Shown here: positions 8,142 through 16,481 of the stretch, one piece after another
Layout: each line of letters starts with the position of its first letter
Position numbering within the stretch: the first letter of the stretch is position 1
Origin: a virus
Virus record (IMG/VR): IMGVR_UViG_3300028595_000016
Coordinates: 1 to 55,790 of that record
Strand: one strand, 5' to 3'
Length of the DNA stretch: 55,790 bases
Program-made: the position numbers and the translations under genes
Notes under the pieces: model-generated
The model's database searches: none
Told to the model about the DNA's origin: nothing
The model's input: the letters and a program-made list of their open reading frames with translations, nothing else

Positions 8142-8714
8142 TCAAAACAGAGCGTAGGCGGAAAGGGAATACTGGACGTTGTCCAGGTCATCTAGTATCG
8201 GGTCGCTCTTGCCCCACAGCTCCACATACTCGCCAGCTGCCAGCGACACCAGCCCGGACATCGACAGCGATGCATGCGTGTCACTGCCGGACTGCGAATG
8301 CTCGATGTTGCGCCACACAGTGACGTTGGTAGCGTCGTTTGCCTTGACCACGAATTCCACGTCCTCCGTACTGATAGGGTCGCTGTTGACCCAAATGTTT
8401 GCTTCGACGTAGTATACGTGGGCGTCGGTCGACACAAGCCGGTTGCTCACCGACCCGTCGGTCATTCCAACGAGGTTGACCGTTGTCGTTGTCCCGCCGA
8501 GCTTCGTCCCAACGCTGGCTCCAGACAGATTAAGGCTGGTGGCCGTCGCGAGTCTGACCATCCCGCAAGCCTGCGAGTACGGTGACGGCCACACGTACCG
8601 GCTGCGGTTGGCGATTGCCTGCATCGCATCAGCGATTGCCCCGGACCCTGCGCTGTCGCCGGACTCTGGGACATGCACGGTGGTCAGCTCGGATGAGCGA
8701 AAGAGGTATTTCAT
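8142..8714 (-). CDS. Fibre module paralog 1 (190 aa)
   Basis: The true start is the ATG at 8714, which overlaps the stop of the next fibre gene by ATGA; the longer open frame upstream is a shadow. The protein is one copy of a module that also occurs in 8711-9565 and at the C-terminus of 9562-11910: a TVHVPESGDSA-like opening, a helix (IADAMQAIANR), a Cys-containing strand, GMTDGSVSNRLV, and a HVYYVEANIWV strand. It is the shortest copy and lacks the FRWS repeat domain. It is probably a fibre knob or tip. Confidence 0.65.
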   Translation of the reverse strand: MKYLFRSSELTTVHVPESGDSAGSGAIADAMQAIANRSRYVWPSPYSQACGMVRLATATSLNLSGASVGTKLGGTTTTVNLVGMTDGSVSNRLVSTDAHVYYVEANIWVNSDPISTEDVEFVVKANDATNVTVWRNIEHSQSGSDTHASLSMSGLVSLAAGEYVELWGKSDPILDDLDNVQYSLSAYALF

Positions 8715-9565
8715 GCGTTTGCCACAGCGACGGCGGTCAGCTGCCAGTCGATTCCTACGTCGGACATAGTGACTTCGGCATATGAGCCAGTGTCGAGTGA
8801 AGGGCCGGTCGTCGCGTCTATGGTGTATCGAGTGTTTGCGGCGTAGGATCCCACTGCGAATGCCACGGAAACACCTGTCGCCCCTAGCGCGGTCGGCCCT
8901 TCCGTCGCTGTGACACCGTTGGTCCAGGTGGAACCGCCGTCGGACGACCATCGGTAAACCGCATCATCCGTCGATCCCACGGTCCCGGTCGTCGTGATGT
9001 CGACCACGAACTCCAGAGAATCACTGGACGGGGTGCCCGAGAAAGTCAGCGTAGGAACATCTCCTAGGCTCACCAGCAGCTCGATGGTCTCGTCGTCCGC
9101 CATCTCCACGATGCCAGCGAGCGCGAAGGAGTTGTGGTCGGTCCAGCCGCCTAGCCCCGGCTTGTTGACGTAGACCGGGCCTGCGTTGCTTGTGTCGTGG
9201 CTTCCGCCTACTCGCACGACCATCGGAGTGTCAGCCCATGACGTTCGTTCCCCGTGAACGTGGACGAAGTACTTCAGCGAGCTGCCCGAGGTGTTTCGCG
9301 CGGTGCCGGTGCTCGGCTGATCCATTAGGGATTCCTGATCGATGACTCCTCCGGGACACTTGACATAGCCGTCGCTCGACAGCGCGACGCTGGAACCCGA
9401 CGATGACACCGTGCACCTGGATTCCGGGCAGGTCCGCTGGCGGACCCATTCGGTGCGGTCTAGCAACGCCTGAAAAGTAGCTTCGACCCCGCTGGCGTCG
9501 CCGTCGTCCCCGTCTTCTGGGACGCTGACGATGGTCAGTGCGTTTGCAGCGGTTATGATCTTCAT
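8711..9565 (-). CDS. Fibre module paralog 2 with one WS-repeat domain
   Basis: The 284-aa protein begins with the shared fibre module (IVSVPEDGDDG, a helix, paired Cys at residues about 45 and 51) and ends with one copy of the about 80-residue repeat found in the protein I homolog and the sheath: SGTPSSDSLEFVV, YRWSSDGGSTW, LGATGVSVAF, SYAANTRYTID. ATGA overlaps on both sides link it to its neighbours. I infer a tail fibre or adaptor between baseplate and tip. Confidence 0.65.
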   Translation of the reverse strand: MKIITAANALTIVSVPEDGDDGDASGVEATFQALLDRTEWVRQRTCPESRCTVSSSGSSVALSSDGYVKCPGGVIDQESLMDQPSTGTARNTSGSSLKYFVHVHGERTSWADTPMVVRVGGSHDTSNAGPVYVNKPGLGGWTDHNSFALAGIVEMADDETIELLVSLGDVPTLTFSGTPSSDSLEFVVDITTTGTVGSTDDAVYRWSSDGGSTWTNGVTATEGPTALGATGVSVAFAVGSYAANTRYTIDATTGPSLDTGSYAEVTMSDVGIDWQLTAVAVANA

Positions 9566-11910
9566 GTCACTGCCCTTGCGAATGCTGCTACCAGCACAGA
9601 GTAGAACTCGTTTCCGCTTGGCTCGTTGACAGCAATGTCAATATAGCTCCCGTCATCAACCTCTACCAATCCACTCACCAACGAAGTTGCTCTTCCGGTC
9701 GGGTGATAGATGCCAGACTGGTACCCTGCGATAGCGTTCGTCCCGTCGACTCGGATTGCCAGCTGGAACTCTGTCGATGCCACGACCACGACGCTCACGT
9801 GATATACCACGGTCTGCCCAGTGTCGTTGACCAGTCGCCCGGTGGTGCTCCCGTTGGTCATCCCGACGAGCTGAGACGCCGTGAGGCTGGAACCAGGGTC
9901 TAGCGCCGTCCACCCGGAGCCAGATACCGTGTCGGACCCGTGGTAGCTGAGCATCCCGCAGGAAGGGGAGCCCACGTTGTCGATGCCGTCCTGGATGACA
10001 TCGGCGAGCCGCTGGACGCAATCGGCGAAGATTCCGGCCGTGAGTGGCGTGCCTCCGCTCGGAGCGATGAGCGTCACCGGTCCGCTGCCACCTTCCTCGG
10101 CTGGCTGGTACGGATTCGCTGAAGGCGTGATAGGAGACGATGCCGGAGTGCCAGTCAGCAAACCATCGGGGTCGTCATTCATGAAGACGAGTCGGTCGGA
10201 CGCTGTCTGCGACGTTGACTCGAACGATGGATCTGGAACTGTCACTTCATACGTTGACCCGTCGCTGTAGTGAGTCGCTGGGAACGCCACGGAGATTCCT
10301 GTGGATCCGAGTGCCGTGGCTGTTAGCGATGCCAGGACACCCGTATCTTCCCACGTCGAGCCGCTATCCTTGCTCCAGCGGTACTCGACATCATCCGCTG
10401 CGACCTCCCCGCCGGCGGTGATCTCCACCACGATGTCGAGGCCAGTCTCTGCTGGAGAACCGGAGAATGTCACCGGCACGTCATCGGCAGTCGGGACCGT
10501 GTACGATTGCTGAGTCCAGCCACCGTCGTATGTCGCGGTGTACGTAGTTCCTACGAGATACAGGTTGGCGTCGAACTGAAAGATCGGAGCCGACCGCGCA
10601 GTTGATCCAGCATCGGTCCTTACCCATGTGTCCCCAGCGTAGTAGCTACCGACACCAAACGCAATGGTCACTCCGGTCGAACCCAGCGTCCTCGCTACCG
10701 TGGACGCCAAAACCTCTGTGGCGTCCCATGCTGCGCCTCCGGTGCTGGACCATCTGAACCGAGCAGTGGACTCGTCTCCTGCCGATGTCACCTCGATGAG
10801 CACGTCGGCTGACGGTGTCCCGGTCATCGTGACCACGCCAGGCCCGGCAAGCGTCACGCTTGCATCGGACGTGTCCGAATGCCATGTTGATCCTCCGTCG
10901 TTCGTCCAACGAAAAGCCGACGTGGATTGCTCTCCGCTGGCGGTCACCTCCACGCTCACGGTGACAGGTCTGGCGTGGTACTGTGCTCCTCCCCACGCAT
11001 GATCTGAGGATGAGCCGCGAGCCACCGAGCCAGTGTACCCAGACAATGACCCAGAGGGCACCACCGCGATGAACGTCGCCCCGGACTCGTAGTAGTACCC
11101 TTCTGAGAACGCCACGTAGACGCCCGTTGACCCGAGCTGAGTGGAGGACGTGGACGAGACGACCCCAGTCTCCTCCCACGTCGATCCGCCGTCCTCGCTC
11201 CAGCGATAGACCGCTGCCCCAGGGAGCCCGCCGGTGGTGATCTCGACGACCATCTCGAGGTCGTAGTCGTAGGGGGTGCCTGTCCACGCTAGACCGGCTC
11301 GCGGCTCGTCGAGCACGGTCCACGACCTCGCCGTCTCGCCCCACGTCCAGCCGCTGTCCCACGTCCGGGCCGGATAGTCCCACAGCTGTCCGTCACGCCA
11401 GACCGAGCATCGATGCAGCACGTGAGCCGGCCGGAATGTGTCGTTGAGTTCCAGCCACTGATCCACGAACTCGTCGGTCACGTGGGACACGAGGCTCCAC
11501 GCCGACGGGGCGTCGGACACAAGCCAGTAGTAGTTGGCGGTCGAGTCTCCGAACGACGGGGCCACCTCCCACTGGTCCCAGCGTCGGACCGTGGCGCTGT
11601 CGCTGATGAGCTGGAGCTGGGCTTCTAGTCCTGCTGCGGTGCCAGCCGACCGCCACGTCTCCCACCGGCGCGCGATTCGCTGGCGCCACTGCACGAGCGT
11701 CTCGCCGAGCAGTCTCGGGAGCGCAGCGTCGGCACCGGCGTAGGGAAGAGCGTCGTCGTGGCAGTACTGCACCCACCGGGCGAGCAACGCCTCCGTCACG
11801 GCGTCTATGCTGGCGTCCAGGCAGATGCCGATCCAGCCAGCCACGTGCAGCCCGTACCCGCGCTGGAGTCGCGTGGGCATCAGCAGCTCGAGCCATGAGC
11901 GATGGTTCAT
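9562..11910 (-). CDS. Tail protein I (P2 gpI/Mu gp48-like) fused to repeat domains and a fibre module
   Basis: Residues 1-200 are the baseplate protein I domain, with the family's ALPRLLGETLVQWRQRIARR helix and a WETWRSAGTAAGLEAQL segment. There follow about four copies of an 80-residue beta domain (208-285, 315-360 partial, 361-433, 480-560), each with a YRWSxDGGSTW strand and LGSTGVxVAF. Residues 605-782 are the fibre module shared with the next two genes. Usual protein I is about 200 aa, so this 782-aa form is a composite joining the baseplate rim directly to the fibre. It follows the J-like gene with an ATGA overlap, as in P2 and Mu. Confidence 0.85.
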   Translation of the reverse strand: MNHRSWLELLMPTRLQRGYGLHVAGWIGICLDASIDAVTEALLARWVQYCHDDALPYAGADAALPRLLGETLVQWRQRIARRWETWRSAGTAAGLEAQLQLISDSATVRRWDQWEVAPSFGDSTANYYWLVSDAPSAWSLVSHVTDEFVDQWLELNDTFRPAHVLHRCSVWRDGQLWDYPARTWDSGWTWGETARSWTVLDEPRAGLAWTGTPYDYDLEMVVEITTGGLPGAAVYRWSEDGGSTWEETGVVSSTSSTQLGSTGVYVAFSEGYYYESGATFIAVVPSGSLSGYTGSVARGSSSDHAWGGAQYHARPVTVSVEVTASGEQSTSAFRWTNDGGSTWHSDTSDASVTLAGPGVVTMTGTPSADVLIEVTSAGDESTARFRWSSTGGAAWDATEVLASTVARTLGSTGVTIAFGVGSYYAGDTWVRTDAGSTARSAPIFQFDANLYLVGTTYTATYDGGWTQQSYTVPTADDVPVTFSGSPAETGLDIVVEITAGGEVAADDVEYRWSKDSGSTWEDTGVLASLTATALGSTGISVAFPATHYSDGSTYEVTVPDPSFESTSQTASDRLVFMNDDPDGLLTGTPASSPITPSANPYQPAEEGGSGPVTLIAPSGGTPLTAGIFADCVQRLADVIQDGIDNVGSPSCGMLSYHGSDTVSGSGWTALDPGSSLTASQLVGMTNGSTTGRLVNDTGQTVVYHVSVVVVASTEFQLAIRVDGTNAIAGYQSGIYHPTGRATSLVSGLVEVDDGSYIDIAVNEPSGNEFYSVLVAAFARAVT

Positions 11911-13025
11911 GATACCACCGTGTAGGTGAGCCCGGAGGTGGAGCCGAGCACGGCTACCGAGTTGGGCGAGGCTGCCATGTCTTCTTCGCCTGCCGTGAGC
12001 ACAACGCGAACTACCCCGGTCACCGACCGAATGGTGTCAATGAGCATATCCTCGGATACCCCTGAGAACGCTCCGATCGTGTCTCCTCCAATCGCGAGCA
12101 CGTTGATGGCGTCCGACAGTGCGGAGTCCACGGCAGCCTGCGTCTCGCCAGAATCGACCCCTCGGACGTAGACGGTTCCCGCGGGCTCGACGGAGACGGT
12201 GCCGGCCGCTTGCACGGTGATGGCTGCGCCGAGCACCCCAAGATTGTCGAGCGTGCTTTGCACTGCGCTCACAACCGAGTTGGTTACCGTTCCAGTGGGG
12301 CCGGCGACGGTCACAGTGACGGAGCCCGCCGAAGGCGTCTCGACCAGCACCCGGCTTACGTCGTCGTTGGCGAGAGCGTAGTACCGGTAGCCTGCCGCCG
12401 GAAGCCCGTCGGGGATGGCCAGTGCCCCCCACTTGTCTCGGCATCGCTGCCGCAGCGTGGCGTCCGACTCTTCGTCGGTGGCGAGCGTGTCTTGCGTCAC
12501 CACGGCCACCGTGGCGCCTGGGATCGATGTCACGAGCTGGCTAATCTCTGCGGCGTTGAAGTCGGTGCCAGCTGACTCGGCCACGACTTCAACGTCGACC
12601 GTGCCCCCGTTGCCCGGGAGCGTGACGGTGCCCGTGTTGGTCGAGTTGAATCGGAGTCCTCCGTCGGTCGCCACCCACAGCGAATAGGCCAGGATGTTTG
12701 TTGGAGCAGCACCCGTGCCGCTCGTGAGCCTCACGGTGTAGTAGGCATGAGTGGCCGGAACCCGGTCCTCGTCGTAGGCTGACTTCGCATGCAGCGTCAG
12801 CCAATCGCCTTCTGCGAGGTCGAGATAGGCCCCCTTGGCGAGCGAGTAGGCTGCTCCGCTGTGTCGCGCGAGCCCTTCCGCGAGGGCTTGTGCAAGGGTC
12901 ATCCCAATGCCTCCCGCTCGCCACGACGTGACGCTCAGCCCCACGGTCTGCGCCACCGACAACACGAACGACAGCGCGCTCGAGGTCGTGAGCGGGGAGA
13001 GCAGAGATTGCAGTGACAGGGCCAT
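11907..13025 (-). CDS. Baseplate J-like protein (Mu gp47-like)
   Basis: This 372-aa protein fits the baseplate wedge protein J/gp47 family: a helical N-terminus with a GDWLTLHAKSAYDEDRVPA segment, the beta region with PGNGGTVDVEVVAESAGTDFN, an LRQRCRDKWGAL helix, then AGYRYYALANDDVSRV and a C-terminal VTVAGPTGTV domain. J proteins join with W and I to make the wedges around the central hub. Gene order W-J-I is kept here. It overlaps its neighbours by one to four bases. Confidence 0.9.
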   Translation of the reverse strand: MALSLQSLLSPLTTSSALSFVLSVAQTVGLSVTSWRAGGIGMTLAQALAEGLARHSGAAYSLAKGAYLDLAEGDWLTLHAKSAYDEDRVPATHAYYTVRLTSGTGAAPTNILAYSLWVATDGGLRFNSTNTGTVTLPGNGGTVDVEVVAESAGTDFNAAEISQLVTSIPGATVAVVTQDTLATDEESDATLRQRCRDKWGALAIPDGLPAAGYRYYALANDDVSRVLVETPSAGSVTVTVAGPTGTVTNSVVSAVQSTLDNLGVLGAAITVQAAGTVSVEPAGTVYVRGVDSGETQAAVDSALSDAINVLAIGGDTIGAFSGVSEDMLIDTIRSVTGVVRVVLTAGEEDMAASPNSVAVLGSTSGLTYTVVS

Positions 13026-13429
13026 CAGGTACTCATCTCCAGAATGTCGACGGTCAGATCAGACACAGATAGCGTCAGCGCGAACGATTCGGCGGTGGAC
13101 GCGACGGCTCGGACCGTCACCTGCATGCCATCGGTGCCAGTCCACTCCGCTGTGACCGAACACTCGTCGATGCGGTCGTCGGCCAGCACCTCGGATTGCG
13201 CCTCGGCCTGGACCTCCCAAAGCACACCATCCACTCGGGGACGCCCGATGTGACGCCGCAGGTCGCGGCCGTAGTTGGGGGCGTACCAGATGCTGCCTCG
13301 CGGAGTCTCCAGCCGCGCGGCGATGTCCTGGCCGAGGAGCGTGAGCCCGGACGCCATGGCGATGGCCGCTGTGACCGGCGTGGCTCCGTCGTAGCCTAGG
13401 GGAGATGTGGGGTCGGGCATCAGATCCAA
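13025..13429 (-). CDS. gp25/W-like baseplate wedge protein (Mu gp46-like)
   Basis: The 134-aa product has the gp25/W fold signature: DIAARLETPRGSIWYAPNYGRDLRRHIG, here read in pieces (ETPRGSIWYAPNYG at about 41-54), followed by two short helices and a beta hairpin. It sits just before J. The first codon in the longest frame is TTG at 13429; ATG at 13420 (MPDPTSP) is equally likely. About 95 nt without a gene separate it from the upstream gene. Confidence 0.85.
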   Translation of the reverse strand: MDLMPDPTSPLGYDGATPVTAAIAMASGLTLLGQDIAARLETPRGSIWYAPNYGRDLRRHIGRPRVDGVLWEVQAEAQSEVLADDRIDECSVTAEWTGTDGMQVTVRAVASTAESFALTLSVSDLTVDILEMST

Positions 13430-13524
13430 AGCTTCCCGGCGTAGAAGGGCCCGCTGATTCCCGACCGCGGAAAGAGAGGAACACGGTCAGCCGCTCAGCG
13501 GGCGAGGCGGGCGGGCGGGTTGTG

Positions 13525-14670
13525 CTACCCGGTGAGCAGCACCGTCGACATGGCAGCCCAACTCGAGGGGATGTCGGTGGCAAGCACTGCGGCATGGATC
13601 ACGTCGCTCGGTCCACCTCCCGGGAGTCCCGTGTCGGTGGCGTCGGCGATTGCCTGCCCCAGCGACCGCTGCGCTCCGGCGTAGGCCCACAGGTCAATTC
13701 CCGTGGTGCTCACCAGTGCGTTGACCTCTGCAGCGAAGCCGCTGATCTCGGCCGAGAGCGAAGCGATGACCCCGATCTGGGCCATGATTCCGCCGATGTC
13801 CGCCACGAGGCTCACGATACCGTCAGCCTGTAGCAGCGGAAGCTGGCCCTGGATCGTCGCAGCCGAAGCTACTGCGGCTTGCAGCGACGCGGCAATCTCT
13901 GCTACCGGTGGCAGGAGGGTGATGTCGAGGCAGGTTGCGAGTGCGGTCTGGTAGCCCGCCACGACCCCGTTTGCTCGGCCGAGAATGGCCTGCAGACGCG
14001 AGAGGTGCTGAAGCAGTACCGCGAGCGCAGCGGACGCCGTGATGCTCACCTGGCCGACCGTGAGCGCTCCCAGGTAGGTGGTTGATGAGCCAGCAGCCTG
14101 CTCCGTGGTGAGCTGCGGGCTCTCGCGATTCACGCTGACGCTCGCCGAGAGCGGGGTCCACGTGGAGATGTCGTCGGCTGCGATGACGAGCGCGTCGCAT
14201 GCGTCAAACGGGTCGCCACCGGGGAGACCGGACCGTGTTACAGCTCGGATGGCAGCCCCGAAGCTACTGGCCGGGCCGCTGTACGAGTAGACATGGATCC
14301 CAGGGGCTCGAAGCGCTGCCTCGAGCTCCGCGATGGCCGCCAGCACGGCATCGACAGCAAGCTGCAAGGTGGCCTGCCATCCGATGGCCGCGATGAGTTC
14401 GATTCCGATCTCTGCCTGCAGCGAGAAAGAGACCGCCGGAAGCGTGAGCAGTGCCTGCGCCGCACCCACCACGGCAGCCACGAGGGACGCTGCAAAGCTC
14501 ACGCTGGGCATCACCAGCCCCAGGGTCAGACCGCTTTGGAGCTTGAGCATGAGCTGCCCGAGAATCGAGGCCTCGATGCCGATGCCCGCCGCGAGCTGCG
14601 TGATTGCCGGCAGCGTGATGCCCGCGGAGATGTTCAGCGCGAGCAGATCGACCGAGCCAATGTACCTCAC
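13525..14670 (-). CDS. Ala/Leu/Ile-rich tail protein with an internal duplication
   Basis: The 381-aa product is unusually hydrophobic and helical but has no clear membrane topology. Two segments of about 53 residues are copies of each other: 125-177 (Y-SGPASSFGAAI, TRSGLPGGDPFD, LVIAADDISTW) and 325-377 (Y-AGAQRSLGQAI, TDTGLPGGGPSD, AVLATDIPSSW). Each follows a long amphipathic helical stretch. It starts with GTG soon after the hub/spike gene. I do not recognise it; a baseplate hub accessory or a second tape-measure-like element are guesses. Confidence 0.6.
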   Translation of the reverse strand: MRYIGSVDLLALNISAGITLPAITQLAAGIGIEASILGQLMLKLQSGLTLGLVMPSVSFAASLVAAVVGAAQALLTLPAVSFSLQAEIGIELIAAIGWQATLQLAVDAVLAAIAELEAALRAPGIHVYSYSGPASSFGAAIRAVTRSGLPGGDPFDACDALVIAADDISTWTPLSASVSVNRESPQLTTEQAAGSSTTYLGALTVGQVSITASAALAVLLQHLSRLQAILGRANGVVAGYQTALATCLDITLLPPVAEIAASLQAAVASAATIQGQLPLLQADGIVSLVADIGGIMAQIGVIASLSAEISGFAAEVNALVSTTGIDLWAYAGAQRSLGQAIADATDTGLPGGGPSDVIHAAVLATDIPSSWAAMSTVLLTG

Positions 14671-14673
14671 GAT

Positions 14674-15903
14674 TCACGCTCTCACGCCGGTCGGCCCACC
14701 GACGACGATTCCAACGGCGGTGATGGGGGTCGCCGGAGTTGCGCCTGCTCCGGTGGCAGCGTCCGTTACTGGAAGCGCGCCCGGTGGGGGCCCGGCCACG
14801 AGCACTGGCAGCGTCACCTGAACCACGCTTCCCACGGTGGCGATGGGGTTTGCCGCCGAGTTTCCCAGCTCCACGTCCCCTTTGATCTTGGTCGTGGCGC
14901 CGCTCTCGATCTCGATGGTGTCGACGCCGTCCACGGAATCGTTCGCCGCCATGGCGAATGGGCAGCGCGGGTCGCCGCCCTCGAATCCGACACGGACACG
15001 TGCGCCGCGCTTGAATGTGACGCGAATGCCAGGCGTGCCGCGAAATGGGACTCCGACCATGGGCGGTACTCGGGAGTCGTCAGGGTACACCTGCAACGTT
15101 CCGTCTGACGACTGCGACTGCACCCTGGCAGCATGGATCTGGTGATAGATGGGGTCGGGCATCCGTTGCTCGACCACTCGCGTGATGAGCCCCGGTAGGC
15201 TGCCGGAGATGCTCGTGCCGTCCGGCGCAGTCCAAACACGACTCCTGGCCCTCTCGGCGCCCCACCGATGGGTGACAGCCACTACCCTTCGAGACCGGGT
15301 CTCGCCGCCGATGGTGTAGCTGAGCACGTGCCCTGGGCGCAGCCGCAGCGCGTCGTCGGCCACCTCAATCTGACTGTGGAACAGCTCCTCGAGCACATCT
15401 AGCTCGTCATCCGTGACCGACGTGGACCAGTCGTCCACACCGAGCCAGATGGTGCCGTCATCGATCGTCCGCCACGTCGCCCCGTGTGGAGCGCAGAGAT
15501 CGTCGAGAATCTGCCCGAGCGTCTGGGACGCCGCGGCGTAGCTCTCCACGGGCTGGTCTGCCACGTCGCTGTCGAGCATCGACGCGGGGGCCAGCGCCTC
15601 GCCGACGAGCGCAGCGAGAGACCCTGCGATGAGCCGCACGGGGGCACCGACGAATTGCTGAGCCGGCACAGCGGCGCCGAGCCCGCCGCCACCACCCACT
15701 ATCGAAGCGGTGACCCTGCCCGCGAATGCCGTGGACTCGGTGACCGTTCCGGTGTACGTCACGTCGCCGATGGTGATCGATGTGGAGCCAGACAGCTCTT
15801 CGTCGCCGTCGACCACGACCTCGGCCGTCCACGGTCCCCGCTGGTGATGGGTGACCGTCATCGATACGACGGGGCCGACTGATGTCGTCGCTGCTGCCGT
15901 CAT
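14674..15903 (-). CDS. Baseplate hub-spike protein (Mu gp44/gp45-like fusion)
   Basis: This is a 409-aa protein. Residues about 25-225 read as a late-control/hub domain (SASQTLGQILDDLC-like segment at 120-135, then HVLSYTIGGETRSRRVVAVTH). Residues about 245-345 are an OB-fold-like spike domain: ARVQSQSSDGTLQVYP, RGTPGIRVTFKRGARVRVGFEGGDPRCPF. The end is Ala/Gly/Pro-rich with IESGATTKIKGDVELG, which could start a beta-helical tip. Mu encodes hub (gp44) and spike (gp45) separately, so a fused form is my interpretation of the order. It would sit at the centre of the baseplate. Confidence 0.7.
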   Translation of the reverse strand: MTAAATTSVGPVVSMTVTHHQRGPWTAEVVVDGDEELSGSTSITIGDVTYTGTVTESTAFAGRVTASIVGGGGGLGAAVPAQQFVGAPVRLIAGSLAALVGEALAPASMLDSDVADQPVESYAAASQTLGQILDDLCAPHGATWRTIDDGTIWLGVDDWSTSVTDDELDVLEELFHSQIEVADDALRLRPGHVLSYTIGGETRSRRVVAVTHRWGAERARSRVWTAPDGTSISGSLPGLITRVVEQRMPDPIYHQIHAARVQSQSSDGTLQVYPDDSRVPPMVGVPFRGTPGIRVTFKRGARVRVGFEGGDPRCPFAMAANDSVDGVDTIEIESGATTKIKGDVELGNSAANPIATVGSVVQVTLPVLVAGPPPGALPVTDAATGAGATPATPITAVGIVVGGPTGVRA

Positions 15904-16481
15904 ACCTCACCTAGCCCAGGGTTGGATCGGTTCTCGTGGGGAAATGCGCCATTCGCAATTGAATCGGCTCCGTCTGGGAGGTCCTCGGGCGCCACGTAGT
16001 CGTAGGGAGACAAGTCGGTGATGTCCCTGTCCCGCTTCTCGAGCGGCGCCGAAGCTGACCTCTTCGTGCGCTCTTTTCGCTCTTTGGGAGGCTCGGTCTC
16101 GAGCATGTCGACGCGCACCTCCCAGAAGCCGCCGGCCTCGTAGGTGGGAGCGAAGCGCTTCCCGAGCCGGACAAAAAACACCCCGAGGAACGCCGCGGCC
16201 GGGTGAACGATCGGGATGGTCCGAGCCACCCGTCCGCCCTCGGGCTGGTCGAGCGAATTGAGCGTGACCATGAGAGACTCGAGCTGCTCACGCTCCCAGC
16301 ATCTCACGACCAAAGTCAGCTGGGCCACGTCGAGACCGTTGTCGACTGGCACTTGCTTATCGCGACCCTTGACTTGCTTCTTGTCCCATCGACGGGCACG
16401 CTGACCCACGATAGTGGCCATGCCCGGCAGCGAGTGCCCGTCGAGGATGACTGTGTCCCATGAACGAAAAGGGACCGTCAC
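15900..16481 (-). CDS. Tail protein at the Mu N (gp43) position
   Basis: This 193-aa protein opens with WDTVILDGHSLPGMA and RRWDKKQVKGRDK, a beta domain, then VRCWEREQLESLM and an RIPIVHPAAAF-like strand. The last 60 residues are charged and Pro-rich, probably disordered. Its place between tape measure and hub is where Mu has N (DNA circularisation/tail protein) and where other phages keep small hub-to-tube connectors. The sequence is not enough to choose. It overlaps both neighbours by four bases. Confidence 0.6.
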   Translation of the reverse strand: MTVPFRSWDTVILDGHSLPGMATIVGQRARRWDKKQVKGRDKQVPVDNGLDVAQLTLVVRCWEREQLESLMVTLNSLDQPEGGRVARTIPIVHPAAAFLGVFFVRLGKRFAPTYEAGGFWEVRVDMLETEPPKERKERTKRSASAPLEKRDRDITDLSPYDYVAPEDLPDGADSIANGAFPHENRSNPGLGEV

